From NCBI GenBank assembly GCA_000496135.1, contig KI542675.1, forward strand, positions 863,942 to 911,415: a stretch of DNA of 47,474 bases, given 5' to 3'. Source of the DNA: Thermoplasmatales archaeon E-plasma (GTDB taxonomy: Archaea > Thermoplasmatota > Thermoplasmata > Thermoplasmatales > Thermoplasmataceae). Under the pieces are notes generated by a model. That model was given only the letters and a program-made list of their open reading frames with translations, had not been told where the DNA came from and did no database searches. The position numbers were made by a program, and so were the translations under genes. This document shows, piece by piece, positions 9,217 through 18,144 of this stretch (position 1 is its first letter; every line of letters starts with the position of its first letter).

Positions 9217-10233
9217 CTAAAGAACCGAATTTTCAACATCGCTTTTGACCATGATTCTAACGAGGTCATGGAACTTTGTAGTCGGTTCCCATTTCAAATC
9301 CCTTTTAGCTTTATTATAATCCGCTAAATAATTATCTGATTCTAATGGCCTAAAGAATTTTTTATTTACTCTAACAAAAATCTTTCCATCATCTGATTTT
9401 CCTATTTCGTTGATATCCCTGCCTTCCCATGTGATATTTATACCTGCAACTTTAAATGCCTCTCCAACAAATTCCCTTACAGTATGAAGTTCCCCTGTTC
9501 CTAATATAAAATCATCAGACCTTGCTTGTTGAAGCATCTGCCACATGCCATAAACATAGTCCTTCGCATACCCCCAATCTTTCCTCGCGTTTAAATTGCC
9601 AAGCTCAAGAGGTTCCTTGGAACCATGGACTATCTTAGCTACATTCAATGATATTTTTCTAGTAACGAATTCTGGTCCTCTTACCTCACTTTCATGGTTA
9701 AATAAAATTCCATTCGAAATGAAAAGATCATAGGCCTCTCTGTATGTCTTTGTGGTCCAGTAGCCAGCTAATTTTGACACTGCATATGGGCTTCTTGGTT
9801 TCAGAGGAGTTTCCTCATTTTGAGGGGTGTTTTCAGGTTGTCCGAACATTTCTGATGTGGCAGCAAAATACATCTTTGTACTGGGTGAATAATCTTTTAC
9901 TGCATTGACGATATTCAATGTTCCAGAAATATTGACATCATATGTGGAAGCTGGATTTTGAAAACTATATCCAACGAAACTCTGCGCTGCAAGGTGGTAT
10001 AGTTCCTCTGGTTTTTCCTGCCCAAGAAGTTTTGCAAAGAACCCTGCATCCGTGAGATCGCCATAATGAATTATGATATTTTTCCTAATTTCTTCTGGAA
10101 GTAAGGCCAGTGTTCCATTGCTCATTGAACTATTCCTTCTTATCACCCCATGTATCTCGTACCCTTTCTTAAACAGCAATCTTGATAAAAAATAACCATC
10201 TTGACCTGAAATCCCAGTTATTAATGCTTTCAT
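9217..10233 (-). CDS. gmd: GDP-mannose 4,6-dehydratase
   Basis: A 338-aa extended short-chain dehydrogenase that converts GDP-mannose to GDP-4-keto-6-deoxymannose, the precursor of fucose, rhamnose or perosamine. The NADP site reads ITGISGQDGYFLSRLL, the family-specific GQDG form. RRNSS, HLAAQSFVGYSF, AATSEMFG, the YAVSKLAGYW catalytic Tyr-x3-Lys and NHESEVRGPEFVTRKI all match Gmd. The start at 10233 places Met directly before KALITG; the frame is open to 10296. It is divergent from rmlA with about 130 bp between. It ends with TAG. Confidence 0.92.
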   Translation of the reverse strand: MKALITGISGQDGYFLSRLLFKKGYEIHGVIRRNSSMSNGTLALLPEEIRKNIIIHYGDLTDAGFFAKLLGQEKPEELYHLAAQSFVGYSFQNPASTYDVNISGTLNIVNAVKDYSPSTKMYFAATSEMFGQPENTPQNEETPLKPRSPYAVSKLAGYWTTKTYREAYDLFISNGILFNHESEVRGPEFVTRKISLNVAKIVHGSKEPLELGNLNARKDWGYAKDYVYGMWQMLQQARSDDFILGTGELHTVREFVGEAFKVAGINITWEGRDINEIGKSDDGKIFVRVNKKFFRPLESDNYLADYNKAKRDLKWEPTTKFHDLVRIMVKSDVENSVL

Positions 10234-10364
10234 ATTATCTATGATGTAATATTTGGGTGAAATAAAATGATTTGTCTTCATAAAGTTGAAATTCAATCTG
10301 TGAAATATTCAATTTATTCCTTGAAATATCAAAATAAATAAATTCTAAAAAGCATATCTCAATT

Positions 10365-11432
10365 ATGAAGGGTATCATACTACATGGTGGCAATGGAACA
10401 AGACTCAGACCACTAACATATACAGATGTCAAGCAACTTTTGCCGATAGCAGGAAAGCCAATAAGTGAGTATGCCCTAGAAAACCTTATAGAAATAGGAA
10501 TAAAAGAAGTAAATATTGTCATCGGTTCAACTGGTGGCGAAGAGGTCAAGAAATACTATGGGAACGGCGAGAAATGGGGAATCAACATAACCTATACATG
10601 CCAGGAGAAGCCTCTAGGTATCGCTCACGCAATAGGTCTCATAAGAAATTTTGCTGGAAATGACAATTTTGTTGTGTTTCTAGGAGATAATTTCGTTCAG
10701 AATGGTATTTCAAATCTCTATAGCAATTTTAAATCGCACAACTATGAGGGTATGATTGCTCTTGTTAAGGTCAAGAATCCTGTTCAATTTGGCATAGCGG
10801 AGGTTGAAGGTGATAGGATAGTAAGGCTTGTCGAAAAGCCAAAGGAACCTAAGTCTAATCTTGCAATTGCAGGCGTTTATTTTCTTACTCCAAAAATTTT
10901 TGAATCAATCGATAAACTTAAACCTTCGGCAAGAGATGAATATGAAATTACAGAGGCTTATCAGGACATGGTCGATAAAGGGCTGAAGGTCGGCTATTCC
11001 ATTATATCCGGGTGGTTCAAGGACACTGGTACTGTTGATGACTTCCTGGACTGCAACCGTCTTGTCCTTGACAGAATTGCTGGAAACATTCATGAAACAG
11101 AAATCAGTGGAAACATTACAGGCAGAGTTTTCATGAGCAAGGATTCATACATTTCCGACGATTCCAAGATACTTGGACCATGCTTTATAGGATCTGGGAC
11201 GACAATAGAGAATTCGTATATTGGGCCATTTACCAGTATAGGACCAAATTGCAAAATAAAGAATGCGGAAATTGAGGATTCGATTATCATGGATGGAACC
11301 GAGATTTCCCTTTCGAGGAATCTTATATTGCGGCAGTCACTGATTGGATCAAATGTGAAAATAAAAACCAGTGAATCAACTTCTAGAGCCATGAAACTTG
11401 TTCTGGGAAGAGATTCTAGGATTGAATTATAG
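10365..11432 (+). CDS. rmlA: Glucose-1-phosphate thymidylyltransferase (long archaeal form)
   Basis: This 355-aa nucleotidyltransferase makes dTDP-glucose from dTTP and glucose-1-phosphate, the first step of the dTDP-sugar pathway. The signature reads HGGNGTRLRPLT, with His where Ala is usual. FLGDNFVQNG gives the metal-binding Asp, and VEKPKEP is the sugar-phosphate motif. From about residue 245 there is a hexapeptide-repeat beta helix (isoleucine and glycine every six residues, such as GPCFIGSGTTIENSYIG), typical of the long RmlA/StrD-type enzymes. Its partners rmlC and rmlD are on the opposite strand. It ends with TAG. Confidence 0.9.
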   Translation: MKGIILHGGNGTRLRPLTYTDVKQLLPIAGKPISEYALENLIEIGIKEVNIVIGSTGGEEVKKYYGNGEKWGINITYTCQEKPLGIAHAIGLIRNFAGNDNFVVFLGDNFVQNGISNLYSNFKSHNYEGMIALVKVKNPVQFGIAEVEGDRIVRLVEKPKEPKSNLAIAGVYFLTPKIFESIDKLKPSARDEYEITEAYQDMVDKGLKVGYSIISGWFKDTGTVDDFLDCNRLVLDRIAGNIHETEISGNITGRVFMSKDSYISDDSKILGPCFIGSGTTIENSYIGPFTSIGPNCKIKNAEIEDSIIMDGTEISLSRNLILRQSLIGSNVKIKTSESTSRAMKLVLGRDSRIEL

Positions 11433-11442
11433 AATGAAATTA

Positions 11443-11460
11443 TGTGGAAAACATTCCACA
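11443..11460. terminator. Hairpin between convergent rmlA and epimerase genes
   Basis: A perfect 7-bp stem (TGTGGAA and TTCCACA around an AACA loop) fills the 34-bp gap between two convergent stop codons. It is well placed to stop transcription from either side. No long T-run follows, so its strength is uncertain. Confidence 0.45.
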
Positions 11461-11466
11461 ATCACT

Positions 11467-12492
11467 TCAAAGTATTCTCTCAAAACCAGGCAATGAATAT
11501 TCCCTAAACTTTGATTCAGCATCGAGAAGCAACTTATAGAATTCCACTGTTTTTGTTTGTGGAGTCTGGATAAGTTTTCCCGAATTTATCATATCGTTAA
11601 TTTCCTTTATTCCATACTCAATATCATATTTGGTTCTAAACTTTATTTCTTCTATTGCCTTCTTGAATGATACCCTGTATGAACGTACATCTGGATCTCC
11701 ATACCATTCCACCTCTGAACCATTATTCACGGTTTTACGTACCATTTCCCCAAGATCTTTTAGAGATACATTTTGTTCATCGGACCCTATATTGAACCGC
11801 TGCCCATTGACCAATCCCTCTTCCGATTCAAATACAGTTTCAATGCTCCTCGAAATATCTTTGACATGGACAAATGGTCTGATCTGGGTGCCCTCTCTCA
11901 TTAGCATAATTTTCTTCTTGGTTGCTGCATTAAAAGTCATGGCGTTTATAGCAATATCCAATCGCATCCTCTTTGAATATCCAAATGCAGTCGCCAGACG
12001 AAGCGCTGTTACCGTAAAATTCTTGTCTCCCAGAATAAGATTATCGGCTTCTATTGCCACATTTGCCTTTGCATATGTCGTGAGTGGGTTTACCGGTGAT
12101 TTTTCATCAACAACTTCATTCTGAAATCCATATACGCTGCATGAGGATGTTACTATGTATTTTTTGACTCCTGCTTTCTTTGCAAGTCTTGCCACGCGGC
12201 ATCTTCCAATATAATTTATATCCCATGTCTTGAAGGAATCAAGATCACCGGCCGGATCATTTGATAGAGCAGCCAGGTCAGCAACAGCATCAACACCTTC
12301 TAAAATGTGTGGATCAAAATATCGTATATCATCCCTAATCAACTTTATTCCAAGGGAGTTGTACTCTTCTTTAACACTTTCATCCGAGAGAAAATTTCTG
12401 TCCAGTGCTATTACATCATAACCCTTTTCCTTAAGATATGGACATAATACTCTTCCTATATAACCGGTACCGCCAGTAACTAGAATCTTCAT
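11467..12492 (-). CDS. NAD-dependent epimerase/dehydratase (extended SDR)
   Basis: A 341-aa nucleotide-sugar SDR. ILVTGGTGYIGRVL is the NAD-binding Gly motif, DLAALSNDP follows, and TSSCSVYG gives the catalytic Ser. The usual Tyr-x3-Lys reads TYAKANVAIE, with Asn in the Lys position, unlike Gmd and RmlD here. The RPFVHVKDISRSI segment and a C-terminal substrate domain are present. It is the last gene of an rmlD-rmlC-epimerase run on the minus strand (gaps of 28 and 39 bp). It could be a 2-, 3- or 4-epimerase or a reductase of a dTDP- or GDP-sugar. It is not an obvious RmlB. Confidence 0.8.
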   Translation of the reverse strand: MKILVTGGTGYIGRVLCPYLKEKGYDVIALDRNFLSDESVKEEYNSLGIKLIRDDIRYFDPHILEGVDAVADLAALSNDPAGDLDSFKTWDINYIGRCRVARLAKKAGVKKYIVTSSCSVYGFQNEVVDEKSPVNPLTTYAKANVAIEADNLILGDKNFTVTALRLATAFGYSKRMRLDIAINAMTFNAATKKKIMLMREGTQIRPFVHVKDISRSIETVFESEEGLVNGQRFNIGSDEQNVSLKDLGEMVRKTVNNGSEVEWYGDPDVRSYRVSFKKAIEEIKFRTKYDIEYGIKEINDMINSGKLIQTPQTKTVEFYKLLLDAESKFREYSLPGFERIL

Positions 12493-12531
12493 CTGAATGG
12501 TTAATGAAGAAACTGATATTAACCTAGCTTT

Positions 12532-13083
12532 TCAGTAATGAAATGGCGACTTTATCTTATCGATAGTTGGCCATTCATTATCTTTTGTGGAGACTACTGG
12601 ATTCTTGTTAGGCAGTCTAATAGAAAGAGTTTTATCGCTCCATAAGAGCCCTCCTTCTGAATTCTTATTATACTCGCCGGTTGCTTTATAGTGAATTACT
12701 GAGTCTTCCAAAGCATAAAACCCATGTGCAAAGCCAGGAGGAACCCAGAGCATCCTTCCATTATCAGATGACAGTTCTTCGGTTACATAATCACCATACG
12801 TTGGCGAACCAATTCTTATATCAACGGCAATATCTAAGATCTTCCCTACTAATGCTCTAACAAGTTTTCCCTGAGTATGTGGTGGACTCTGAAAGTGGAG
12901 TCCTCTAAGAACACCCTTTTTGGAAAACGATTGATTATCCTGATGAAAGTCATAAACTATTCCATGTTTCTGGAAGTCGCTATACTTGTAAGTCTCGGAA
13001 AAATATCCTCGCTCATCTTCCATTCTGGATGGTATTATTAGCAGTACTTCCTTTATTTGTGTTTCCCTGAACTCAAACGGCAT
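12532..13083 (-). CDS. rmlC: dTDP-4-dehydrorhamnose 3,5-epimerase
   Basis: A 183-aa cupin enzyme that epimerises C3 and C5 of dTDP-4-keto-6-deoxyglucose. Seen in order: DERGYFSETYK, DNQSFSKKGVLRGLHFQ with the catalytic His, GKLVRALVGKILDIAVDIR, and WVPPGFAHGFYAL. All are diagnostic of RmlC. The start at 13083 (MPFEF) gives the usual family length; the 13 extra codons upstream are unneeded. It lies 28 bp downstream of rmlD. Confidence 0.93.
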   Translation of the reverse strand: MPFEFRETQIKEVLLIIPSRMEDERGYFSETYKYSDFQKHGIVYDFHQDNQSFSKKGVLRGLHFQSPPHTQGKLVRALVGKILDIAVDIRIGSPTYGDYVTEELSSDNGRMLWVPPGFAHGFYALEDSVIHYKATGEYNKNSEGGLLWSDKTLSIRLPNKNPVVSTKDNEWPTIDKIKSPFHY

Positions 13084-13111
13084 AATTAGTGAGCATATTT
13101 CTAATAATAAA

Positions 13112-13942
13112 TTATTCCTCACCCATCATCTTTATATTGGCATCAATAGACGAATATCCCTTACCTAGAATAGATAAAGATCTATCTATGTTAAGAGATG
13201 AGTCCTTGGGTCTTCTTGCAACCCAGTTCAACGATGATTCTGATGCCTCATTAATTAACTCTTTGTTCAAATCAAAAATGTCACATATTCTATTTGCAAG
13301 CTCTAGACGAGAAACCCTCTCACTAGCTATGTTAAGTATTCCAGTATGCTTCCTTTCCATAACGATTTTCATTTGCCTGGCTAGCATTCTCGCATGTATT
13401 GGAGAGTAGTAGGAATTCACTACATTTATTCCCTTATTGTTTTTCAAGGAATCTAGAACAAACCTTGGAAAATTTCCCTTCAATCCAAAAACCCCTGATG
13501 TTCTGATCACCAGTGAATTATCATATGTACATGCATGAGAATCTCCAAGCAGCTTAGAAAGCCCATAATAATTAATTGGATTTTGAATTGCATCCTCGTC
13601 ATAGTTTCCATCAGCCCCATCAAAGACGTAATCTGTAGATACATGGACTAGGTATGCGCCAAGGTCCTCAGCTGCCATGGTAATTTCTCTCACAGCATGA
13701 GCATTGATTGTGTAAGCACTCTTTTTGTCTTTTTCACATAAATCCACATTTGTGAGTGCGGCAGTGTTGATAATTACTTTTGGCTTTAAACCCACTATGA
13801 GTTTCCTGATTGAACGCGTATCAATTAGATCTAAGATTATTCCACCAGAATTGTTATTTCTGAAGGTTCCTATGCTTTGGGGAATAATCTTCAACAGCTC
13901 TGATCCTAACTGTCCGCTTCCCCCTATAATTAGAGTTTCCAT
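13112..13942 (-). CDS. rmlD: dTDP-4-dehydrorhamnose reductase
   Basis: A 276-aa SDR that reduces the 4-keto group to give dTDP-L-rhamnose or a related 6-deoxysugar. The NADPH motif reads IIGGSGQLGSELL. NTAALTNVDLCE, HVSTDYVFDG and YYGLSKLLGD (catalytic Tyr-x3-Lys) are the RmlD signature. It is the first gene of a three-gene minus-strand run with rmlC and an SDR epimerase. The pathway here has rmlA, rmlC and rmlD but no rmlB in the window. Confidence 0.92.
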   Translation of the reverse strand: METLIIGGSGQLGSELLKIIPQSIGTFRNNNSGGIILDLIDTRSIRKLIVGLKPKVIINTAALTNVDLCEKDKKSAYTINAHAVREITMAAEDLGAYLVHVSTDYVFDGADGNYDEDAIQNPINYYGLSKLLGDSHACTYDNSLVIRTSGVFGLKGNFPRFVLDSLKNNKGINVVNSYYSPIHARMLARQMKIVMERKHTGILNIASERVSRLELANRICDIFDLNKELINEASESSLNWVARRPKDSSLNIDRSLSILGKGYSSIDANIKMMGEE

Positions 13943-14458
13943 AATGCAGTTAATACAATGTGCTTATTCTTTATTTCCAATCTCTTTGCTTGGTTAGAAT
14001 AGAGCTTATACATTTCTTGTCAAAGGATAGCGACATAAGCATTGTCCCATGATTTAGATATTCTCAAACGCTTTTCAACTTCAAACAGATTGAAATGAAC
14101 GTAGCAAAGGAATAGTATGTAGCACTATGGAAAGAAATAATGCATTCGAAGAGCCCTGTGTATGATCGAACCTCAATAAGTGCATGTCAATGCAAACAGG
14201 TTCGGTAAGGAATATCAGAATATCTCACCAAAAGGGACTTGAACAAAAAATTCTGGCTGCACTTTCTATTGCATTGCTAAAAGTGTTTCAAGATAGGGGG
14301 ATAGGAATATCTAAGAGATAGAAAGAGATTGAAACTTTAACAAAAAAACAAAAGGTACACAGCTTCCGTATGGTTTCTTCTCATAATTTTCATGGAATGT
14401 CCGATACAATACCTACTTATGTGTAAAAAAAATTCCTATGGATACGAACCGATGATGT
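13943..14458. other. Intergenic region, possible glycosyltransferase tail remnant
   Basis: No intact gene is visible in these 516 bp. On the minus strand around 13945-14090 a frame reads VEKRLRISKSWDNAYV and continues past one TGA, reminiscent of the Arg-x-SWD tail of GT4 proteins. This is weak and may be chance. Confidence 0.3.
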
Positions 14459-15493
14459 TTATTGTATGTCCGGATAATCCTTAGATTTTACTAGATTACT
14501 ATTCATATAAAGTTCCGTTGCCCGATTTCCATTAATAAAATAATAAATTCCTATAAGTAATATTTGAATTTTATACATCTTCATAGTCACCAAACCAAAC
14601 AATAAAAGAGAAAGAAAATCTGCAAGCGTCAGTTTATCTGAAAAGTCATTATCCAATAAAACTAACTTAAATTTGTCTTCGCATATTTTTGAAAGCAGTA
14701 ATTTATTCACCCTCTCCTCTTGGAATTTTGAAATCAATGTTTGTTCTGTAGAATATTGTGCCTTTATATACTCTATCATAGAACCCTTCGATTTGCCATT
14801 CTCTGGAACTATTGCTATTCCTTTTTTTCTATAATACCTATATAGAGTGAGAGGTTCATTCCCTATGTACATTAACCCATTTTTAGAGTTTAAAGCAGAA
14901 AGAAACATGAATACATCTATTGAATATTCAATCGAGGACAATGCCTCTATCGTCTCGTCAATTATTGATTTTCGAATAGTAATGGAACTCAAGTTAAAAT
15001 CTGGATTATACTTTAAAATTTTAACGATTTTATGATATGTACTCTTTTCAATATTTACAACTATATCTGATTTGGGTACTAATCCTAGACTGAACCCCCT
15101 TTTATTCCCATCATAATCAATGGTTGTATACGCATTATGTATATATGAAACATTTGGATACTTGAGAAATATATTGAAAATGTCATCTATTTTGTTACTT
15201 GTAAACAAATCATCATCTTCAATGAAACTTATAAAGTCGCTTTTACAATACTGTGTGGCTTCTACAATTTTCATAGAAAGGGAATTTTCCTCAGTGAAAA
15301 TGTTTGTGAATCCAAAAGAATCTATCACGCGGTCGATTTTTTCATCCACGAATTTTTTTATAACTATTACTTCAAATTTACTTTTATCTGCGGTCTGATC
15401 TTCTATCGATCTAATCGCCTCCAAAATAAATTCTTTTCTATCGTGAGCAATGATTACCACAGACAAAAGAGTTCCATTCTTCAATAAATTCAC
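14459..15493 (-). CDS. Glycosyltransferase family 2 (GT-A fold)
   Basis: A 344-aa GT2. The N-terminus LLSVVIIAHDRKEFILEAIRS is the family's first strand and helix. FISFIEDDDLFTSNKI near residue 95 is the DxD metal-binding site, with three Asp in a row. A hydrophobic stretch near residues 290-315 (LADFLSLLLFGLVTMK) could anchor the protein at the membrane. Flanking gaps of about 500 and 350 bp make it a single-gene unit. Donor unknown. Confidence 0.85.
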   Translation of the reverse strand: MNLLKNGTLLSVVIIAHDRKEFILEAIRSIEDQTADKSKFEVIVIKKFVDEKIDRVIDSFGFTNIFTEENSLSMKIVEATQYCKSDFISFIEDDDLFTSNKIDDIFNIFLKYPNVSYIHNAYTTIDYDGNKRGFSLGLVPKSDIVVNIEKSTYHKIVKILKYNPDFNLSSITIRKSIIDETIEALSSIEYSIDVFMFLSALNSKNGLMYIGNEPLTLYRYYRKKGIAIVPENGKSKGSMIEYIKAQYSTEQTLISKFQEERVNKLLLSKICEDKFKLVLLDNDFSDKLTLADFLSLLLFGLVTMKMYKIQILLIGIYYFINGNRATELYMNSNLVKSKDYPDIQ

Positions 15494-15839
15494 ATATTCA
15501 TGATCTTAATAACATTTTCCACAGGGTTTATGGCGGCTACATGCCCCAAATCAAGATTCCAGCGCCATAATTAGCTTGCATAGTGGATGAAGCAAATTGC
15601 AAGATGGCTTCTTACATTACTCAATACAAATTCTACATCAAAATGAAATCTAATATAGTGAAGAACCAAAAAAGTTTCTTGCGATAAGGCGCAACTATCT
15701 GATAAGATCTAAAAGCGTCTTGTTTCTGTAAAAGATTTATAGTATTTTAAAATCGAACAGAAAGAAGGAAAAGTTTCCTTTCAAAGATAATTTGGGAAAA
15801 CTTCAGGCAGAATGACTCTTACTCAAAGTTTATAACCAG
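15494..15839. other. Intergenic region between divergent glycosyltransferases
   Basis: No gene visible in 346 bp. It must hold the promoters of both flanking divergent genes. I could not pick a clear TATA box for either. Confidence 0.4.
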
Positions 15840-17111
15840 ATGAATATGAAGGAAAAAGTGAATAAAGTTTTTTCAGACTTTGTAGGAATTTTTAAGAGAA
15901 ATTGTATATATGATTTTACATTTGTATTGCCAGAATTCAATTTTGTCCCGCCTGGAGGATATTTGGTGGTTTTTGAATTGTCTGAATATCTCTCCAAGAA
16001 AGGTTATAAAGTGTCGATAGTTTTTTTAAAAAATATAGAAAGTGGTTTATATAAAATTACAAAAAACATAATTCTTAAAAATCACAAAGTGCCAACAACC
16101 ATAAAATATACAATTTTCAGAAATATTCTAGGTAAATTTCTAATTGCATTAATAATTAATTTGATCAAGAAATATCCGAGTTTCTCAAATTTATTGTTAA
16201 AAATCGGAATAAATTTAAGACAAGAGTTCTTTAAAGAATTTGATTTTGATTGTCTAGATTTCACAATTTCAAAACAGATCCCAAAAGGCTTGAGGACAAA
16301 GAGGCTTATAGCAACGGCTTGGCAAACGACTTATTTTGTGAATCGCTTCGGTGGATGTAATTTAAAATATTATCTGGTTCAGAATAGTGAAGATGATTAC
16401 TCGTTTTCTGGATCATTATCAGAACTTGCAAGAGAATCTTATGACTTTAGTCCAAAAAAAATAGTCATAAATCAACGTATGATGGATCGTTTCAGTAGAG
16501 AAAGCCCAATTAAAATAACAGTTGCTCCGCACATACAAGGAAAAATTAAATGCAAACCTGAAGGCCGTGACAATAACATTATTCTATTTCAGCTAAGAAA
16601 TGGCGTTGATAAGGGGGCAAATGTTGCAATAGAAGCGGCGAGGTTGATCCATTTAGAAAAGCCTAATATCGAGATAATTAGCTATGGTAGCTATAAAGGA
16701 GATTTGCCTTCTTTTATACATCACTACGGGTATGTCTCAGATACACTGTATGTAGAACTCTTTAATATGGCATCAATATTTATTCTTCCCTCTCTTGTTG
16801 AAGGCTTTCCCACTCCTATTTTGGAGGCGATGGCATGTGGATGTGTACCTGTTTCTACAAAAAGTGGTGGAACAGAGGAGATGATTGATCAGATGATAAA
16901 TGGCATTTTGGTCCCCATTGATGACCCACAATCAATTTGTGAAAAAGTTGTCTGGCTCGTTAACAATGTTGAGAAACGGATAGATATGGCATATAAGGCA
17001 ATATCTACCTTAAATAACTACTCCATAGAAAGAATGGGTATCGAATTTGTTGAAGGTATTACAAAATATGAAAATGAGGGAAAGGAAACATTTTCAAAAA
17101 ATATCACGTGA
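15840..17111 (+). CDS. Glycosyltransferase family 4 (GT-B fold)
   Basis: A 423-aa GT4. The N-terminal half starts late (FTFVLPEFNFVPPGGYLVVFEL near residue 27), with the usual Gly-Gly loop. The C-terminal half has a SIFILPSLVEGFPTPILEAMACGCVPVST segment near residue 315, a textbook GT4 donor site with both Glu residues, then GGTEEMID. Base composition is very AT-rich with many Lys and Ile codons, like its neighbour at 17156-17863. It probably belongs to the same glycan locus. Confidence 0.88.
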   Translation: MNMKEKVNKVFSDFVGIFKRNCIYDFTFVLPEFNFVPPGGYLVVFELSEYLSKKGYKVSIVFLKNIESGLYKITKNIILKNHKVPTTIKYTIFRNILGKFLIALIINLIKKYPSFSNLLLKIGINLRQEFFKEFDFDCLDFTISKQIPKGLRTKRLIATAWQTTYFVNRFGGCNLKYYLVQNSEDDYSFSGSLSELARESYDFSPKKIVINQRMMDRFSRESPIKITVAPHIQGKIKCKPEGRDNNIILFQLRNGVDKGANVAIEAARLIHLEKPNIEIISYGSYKGDLPSFIHHYGYVSDTLYVELFNMASIFILPSLVEGFPTPILEAMACGCVPVSTKSGGTEEMIDQMINGILVPIDDPQSICEKVVWLVNNVEKRIDMAYKAISTLNNYSIERMGIEFVEGITKYENEGKETFSKNIT

Positions 17112-17155
17112 TTTTACATCTATCGAGTATAATTCGCTCCTAAAATATATCGTTT

Positions 17156-17863
17156 CTACTTTTTATATGTGATAATCACCGCCAGTTGCTCGCCATTTTG
17201 ATTATAAGAGAGATATTTGAATTTTATTTTTGTTTCATATGTGAATTCTTTAAAAGCCAAAAATTCACCATTTTCCCATCCCGGATAGTTAAAAAATTCA
17301 TCAAAAATAATAACTGTTCCTTCCTGGATATTTTTCTCGGTGTAACGGAAAATTGTTTTAGCTGATGAATACAAATCACTATCGATGTGCATTAATTTGA
17401 TCGGAGAAGAGTGTTCTTTTAAAAAAACTGGTAATGTATTCTCAAAATAGCCCTTAACAGGAACTATGTTCTACCTAAGCTTTATCTTTTTTATATTTTC
17501 AATCTTAAATGATCCTTTTGGAAGACCATTTCTCCAAAATTCCGGCAATCCTTCAAACGAATCAAATCCATAAATCAAATCTTTTGGTAATCTTCGAGCA
17601 ATATAATTAATTGATTCACCTTTGTAAACTCCAAATTCGAGAATTAAGCCTTCATTGCTCTGACAATTTTGTATTGCTATATCCCACAATTTTTCTTTAC
17701 TTGATACTGATTCTATATCTTTAAGGTTTAAACTTACGAATTTTTCCGTTGATATTAGTGCTTCTCTCTGCTGTTCTATAATTATGTTATGAGAAAAATA
17801 GACAGACCAAACATAAAGCATACGCTTGCCAATAAAATTCATTACTATTTGTCTTAAGTTCAT
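17156..17863 (-). pseudogene. TylF-like class I SAM methyltransferase, one in-frame TAG
   Basis: Two adjacent open segments (17863-17471 and 17470-17156) lie in the same frame, separated only by a TAG at 17471-17473. Read through, they make a 235-residue methyltransferase of TylF (macrocin O-methyltransferase) type. GLILEFGVYKGESINYIA is the SAM-binding motif, IYGFDSFEGLPEFW follows, and after the stop come VPVKGYFENTLPVFL, MHIDSDLYSS and IFDEFFNYPGW. Nothing else is damaged. The likely ancestral codon is CAG, AAG or GAG. It would O-methylate a sugar or glycan. A recent pseudogene is the simplest reading; natural read-through or a sequencing error are alternatives. Confidence 0.8.
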
Positions 17864-17930
17864 TCAATATACACCAGTGCCTTACTACAGGTTTCAACGA
17901 TTCTCTTCTTATTAATCTTTGTGGTTCTAA

Positions 17931-18111
17931 CTATGGCGGCAATAGACTGTTAGACCGCATTAAAATACTGCCACTCGTTGACCCCACGAAATACGTAGTT
18001 TCCAACCAGTCGTTTTGTATAACCATTTCTGGTGTACAGAAAATCCTCATGATATTGCGTAGTAGAGCAAGAATTTTGCTGAAGTAACCTATCAACCTTT
18101 TGCCGCCATAG
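17931..18111. repeat. MITE-like element, copy A1, with 8-bp target duplication
   Basis: A 181-bp non-coding element begins CTATGGCGGCAA and ends TTGCCGCCATAG, perfect 12-bp inverted ends. It is flanked by the direct repeat GGTTCTAA (17923-17930 and 18112-18119), an 8-bp target-site duplication. It shares its interior with copies at 30470, 34604 and, more diverged, 37901. No transposase lies inside, so it must have been moved in trans. Confidence 0.8.
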
Positions 18112-18144
18112 GGTTCTAACTATGGCGGTAATCTAACGTCATGA

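Noticed and set aside
11630-12124. 164-codon plus-strand frame opposite the SDR epimerase
   Set aside because: It is the antisense shadow of a well-supported gene and reads as low-complexity Ser/Pro/Phe without motifs.
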